From positions 1-8,016 of the forward strand of contig CAJUEU010000055.1 of the NCBI GenBank assembly GCA_910585735.1: a stretch of DNA of 8,016 nt, written 5' to 3'. The position numbers and the translations under genes are program-made. Each line of letters opens with the position of its first letter. The first letter of the stretch is position 1. Source of the DNA: an uncultured Oscillospiraceae bacterium. GTDB taxonomy: Bacteria; Bacillota; Clostridia; Oscillospirales; Oscillospiraceae. This document shows positions 6,776-8,016 of this stretch, in pieces. Under the pieces are notes generated by a model, which did no database searches, was not told where the DNA came from, and saw only the letters and a program-made list of their open reading frames with translations.

Positions 6776-6809
6776 TATAATTCAGGTTTTCAAAAGTTGA
6801 CGGTATACT
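6776..6809 (+). promoter_or_regulatory. Candidate promoter region of the plus-strand AraC gene
   Basis: Several sigma-A-like elements overlap. TATACT (6804-6809) lies 17 nt downstream of TTCAGG (6781-6786), a poor -35. A consensus TATAAT sits at 6776-6781 but lacks a recognisable -35. TTGACG (6797-6802) resembles a -35 but has no good -10 at 16-18 nt; CAAAAT at 15 nt is the nearest. The AT-rich stretch clearly fits a promoter, but which pair is used cannot be decided by eye. Confidence 0.35.
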
Positions 6810-6880
6810 GTTTTTATCAAAATTGCAATAGGGAGAAAAGAGGAAATCGAGAGATCTGAACCTGAAAGGAGGCCACAGCC

Positions 6881-7795
6881 ATGGAGCCCCATGCGTCTCC
6901 CACCCGTTTCGATCCCATCCAAGAGATGACCAAAAAGAGCCTGGAACTGCATTATTTTATGGACCCGGAGTCCCCCAGCGTAGAGCTCCACGCCCATCCC
7001 TTCTGTGAGCTTTATTACTTTTTGGAAGGCCCGGTGGAAAGCTATGTGGTGGGCGGGCGAAGCTACGCCCTGATCCCGGGGGATATTCTAATCATGCCGC
7101 CCGGTGTGCCGCACCACCCGGTTTTTACCCGGGTGAGGAAGCCCTACCGCCGGTATGTGCTGTGGCTGTCTGAAGCGATCTTGAATCAGTTGGCGGCGGT
7201 GGACGCTGCCCTTTTGCAGACCATCCGAAGATGCAGCGAGAACGGTACCTACCATATTCGCTGTGCTGTGCCCAACGTGCGTCAGAAAATGGAGGATCTC
7301 CTCAATGTTATGTGGCAGGAGGAGCAGAACCTTTCTGCCTGCAAAACAGGCTACATGGCCAGTCTCTGTGTAAACTTTCTGGTGCTGCTGAACCGAATGA
7401 CCACTGATCCCCATACGTTGACGGCCCAGCAGAATCATTTCGACCCGCTTCTAAACAATGTGCTGGCCTACATCCACGAAAACTATGCCGGGCCCATCGC
7501 TCTGAACCAGGTGGCCGACCGGTTTTATACCAGCCCGTCCAATATCGAGCTCCTCCTGCGGAAAAAGCTGGGAAAGCCCTTTTACCGCTATGTTACCGAC
7601 TGCCGTATTATCCACGCCCAAAGTCTTATCGCCAGCGGCATGCCCATGAAGGAGGTAAGTCTTGCCTGCGGCTACAATGATTACAGCAACTTTTACCGGG
7701 CCTTCTCCCGGGTGGTGGGGATCTCCCCCAGTGAATACCGTAAGCATTTTCCCCTGGACCATTTTCAGAGCGCCCTCATTTCCAAGGTCAGTTGA
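6881..7795 (+). CDS. AraC-family transcriptional regulator with N-terminal cupin-like sensor domain (second copy, divergent)
   Basis: This 304-residue plus-strand regulator has the same architecture as its divergent neighbour but low direct similarity outside the motifs, so it is not a recent duplicate. The cupin region (about 30-85) shows ELHAHPFCELYYFLEG (H37, H39, E43), GD at 67-68, PPG at 73-75 and H78-H79, consistent with a small-molecule sensor. The C-terminal double helix-turn-helix covers about 206-290, with IALNQVADRFYTSPSNIELL and then MKEVSLACGYNDYSNFYRAF followed by GISPSEYRK, the classical AraC tail. The ATG at 6881 has AAGGAGG 8 nt upstream. Its target is unknown; the divergent promoter and the nearby importer operon are candidates. 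It ends with TGA (7793-7795), and no convincing terminator appears until 7930. Confidence 0.95.
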   Translation: MEPHASPTRFDPIQEMTKKSLELHYFMDPESPSVELHAHPFCELYYFLEGPVESYVVGGRSYALIPGDILIMPPGVPHHPVFTRVRKPYRRYVLWLSEAILNQLAAVDAALLQTIRRCSENGTYHIRCAVPNVRQKMEDLLNVMWQEEQNLSACKTGYMASLCVNFLVLLNRMTTDPHTLTAQQNHFDPLLNNVLAYIHENYAGPIALNQVADRFYTSPSNIELLLRKKLGKPFYRYVTDCRIIHAQSLIASGMPMKEVSLACGYNDYSNFYRAFSRVVGISPSEYRKHFPLDHFQSALISKVS

Positions 7796-7929
7796 GAAGT
7801 GGTTTTTGGTGCTTTTTTGATGCTGTAGCGGACGGAATGGGGCGGGATCGTTGACAGCGGATGGGACGATTTGAGCAGCATTTGAGCATCACCCGCGGTC
7901 CGGCAAAATCACCCCGCCCCAAAGTGCAG
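7796..7929. other. Intergenic spacer with short repeats, no gene seen
   Basis: No credible reading frame or ribosome site is visible on either strand. It contains a tandem-like 9-bp repeat ATTTGAGCA (7869-7877 and 7880-7888) and two interleaved inverted repeats: TGATGCT (7818-7824) with AGCATCA (7885-7891), and TGGGGCGGG (7838-7846) with CCCGCCCCA (7913-7921). T-rich runs near 7803-7818 follow no stem, so they are not a clear terminator. Confidence 0.5.
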
Positions 7930-7966
7930 AAAACCCGCCGTTTCCGAAGAAAACAGCGGGTTTTTT
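7930..7966. terminator. Bidirectional intrinsic terminator between the AraC gene and the tRNA remnant
   Basis: AAAACCCGC (7930-7938) pairs with GCGGGTTTT (7956-7964). After one mismatch, GTTT (7940-7943) pairs with AAAC (7951-7954), leaving a 7-nt loop. The plus strand continues in a run of six T (7961-7966), good for ending the AraC-family transcript. Read on the minus strand, the stem ends in TTTT just after the tRNA 3' end, so it can also terminate the tRNA transcript. Confidence 0.85.
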
Positions 7967-8010
7967 GGCAGGGGCAGAAGGACTCGAACCCTCGGCACGC
8001 GGTTTTGGAG
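7966..8010 (-). tRNA. 3' half of tRNA-Trp(CCA), truncated at the anticodon loop; possible att site
   Basis: On the minus strand this segment reads exactly as tRNA positions 32-76: anticodon loop CTCCAAA with anticodon CCA, 3' anticodon stem ACCGC, 5-nt variable loop GTGCC, T-stem GAGGG/CCTTC around TTCGAGT, acceptor strand TGCCCCT, discriminator G and an encoded CCA. The acceptor strand and CTCCAAA loop match Firmicute tRNA-Trp as I know it. The 5' side does not continue: the bases at positions 27-31 (8011-8015) read ATCCA, which cannot pair with ACCGC apart from one wobble. So either the tRNA is interrupted here, as in a displaced att fragment left by an integrated element, or the sequence is chimeric at this edge. 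The CCA overlaps the T-run of the terminator. Confidence 0.8.
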
Positions 8011-8016
8011 TGGATG

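Larger units (their letters stand above)
6730..6810. repeat. 9-bp inverted repeat GGTATACTG shared by the two divergent promoters
   Basis: CAGTATACC (6730-6738) and GGTATACTG (6802-6810) are exact reverse complements, 63 bp apart. Each contains the TATACT that would serve as the -10 element of the gene reading away from it. This could be convergent use of the same good -10 sequence or a shared operator through which one regulator controls both genes. Confidence 0.4.

Noticed and set aside
7851..7879. TTGACA at 7851-7856 as a plus-strand promoter.
   Set aside because: No -10-like hexamer lies 16-18 nt downstream, and no gene follows in that direction before the terminator.
7818..7921. Interleaved inverted repeats that could form a pseudoknot-like RNA.
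   Set aside because: The stems are 7 and 9 bp with long loops, match no known RNA class, and chance is likely in a GC-rich spacer; listed only as spacer content.
7966..8016. A complete tRNA gene running off the right edge.
   Set aside because: If intact, positions 27-31 should pair with ACCGC, but the bases present (ATCCA) do not; the match ends at the anticodon loop.
1..8016. CRISPR array, insertion sequence or transposase.
   Set aside because: No regularly spaced repeats, no transposase-like reading frame and no terminal inverted repeats were seen.

Overview
The window looks like chromosomal DNA from a fairly GC-rich gut-type Firmicute (Clostridia; Oscillospiraceae or a relative is my best guess). 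The reasons are strong GGAGG-type ribosome binding sites, tightly packed or overlapping genes, a Bacillus/Clostridium-like tRNA-Trp 3' half with an encoded CCA, and GC-rich hairpins with GNRA loops. The taxonomy is inference; no marker gene is present.

From position 1 to about 5700, everything real is on the minus strand and reads right to left as one operon. In transcription order it holds: the C-terminal stub of a LivH-type permease (about 5604-5720), LivM permease (4605-5591), LivG ATPase (3845-4612), LivF ATPase (3130-3840), a Gfo/Idh/MocA-family NAD(P)-dependent oxidoreductase (2071-3114), a UroD-superfamily protein that looks like a zinc methyltransferase rather than HemE (1148-2074), and a lipoprotein solute-binding protein of the LivJ type that runs off the left edge (1-1130). 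Gaps are 4 to 17 nt, or the genes overlap by 4 or 8 nt. The layout suggests a branched-chain-amino-acid-type (HAAT) ABC importer expressed with two cytoplasmic enzymes that probably process its substrate. The substrate cannot be read from the sequence.

Right of the operon are two divergently transcribed AraC-family regulators with N-terminal cupin-like sensor regions: one on the minus strand, upstream of the operon (5765-6700), and one on the plus strand (6881-7795). Their 180-bp intergenic region carries promoter-like elements and a 9-bp inverted repeat, GGTATACTG. A perfect 16-bp-stem hairpin (5721-5756) separates the minus-strand regulator from the livH stub.

After the plus-strand regulator comes about 130 bp without a gene, then a bidirectional terminator (7930-7966), then the 3' half of a tRNA-Trp(CCA) on the minus strand. 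The tRNA match stops at the anticodon loop. The last 6 bases cannot form the anticodon stem, so the right edge may be an integration-site remnant (att) with a mobile element beyond the window.

The points most worth a second look are the missing body of livH, which leaves the importer without one permease and the operon without a visible promoter; the MtaA-like H-x-C...C motif in the UroD-family protein inside a transporter operon; and the half tRNA at the right edge.
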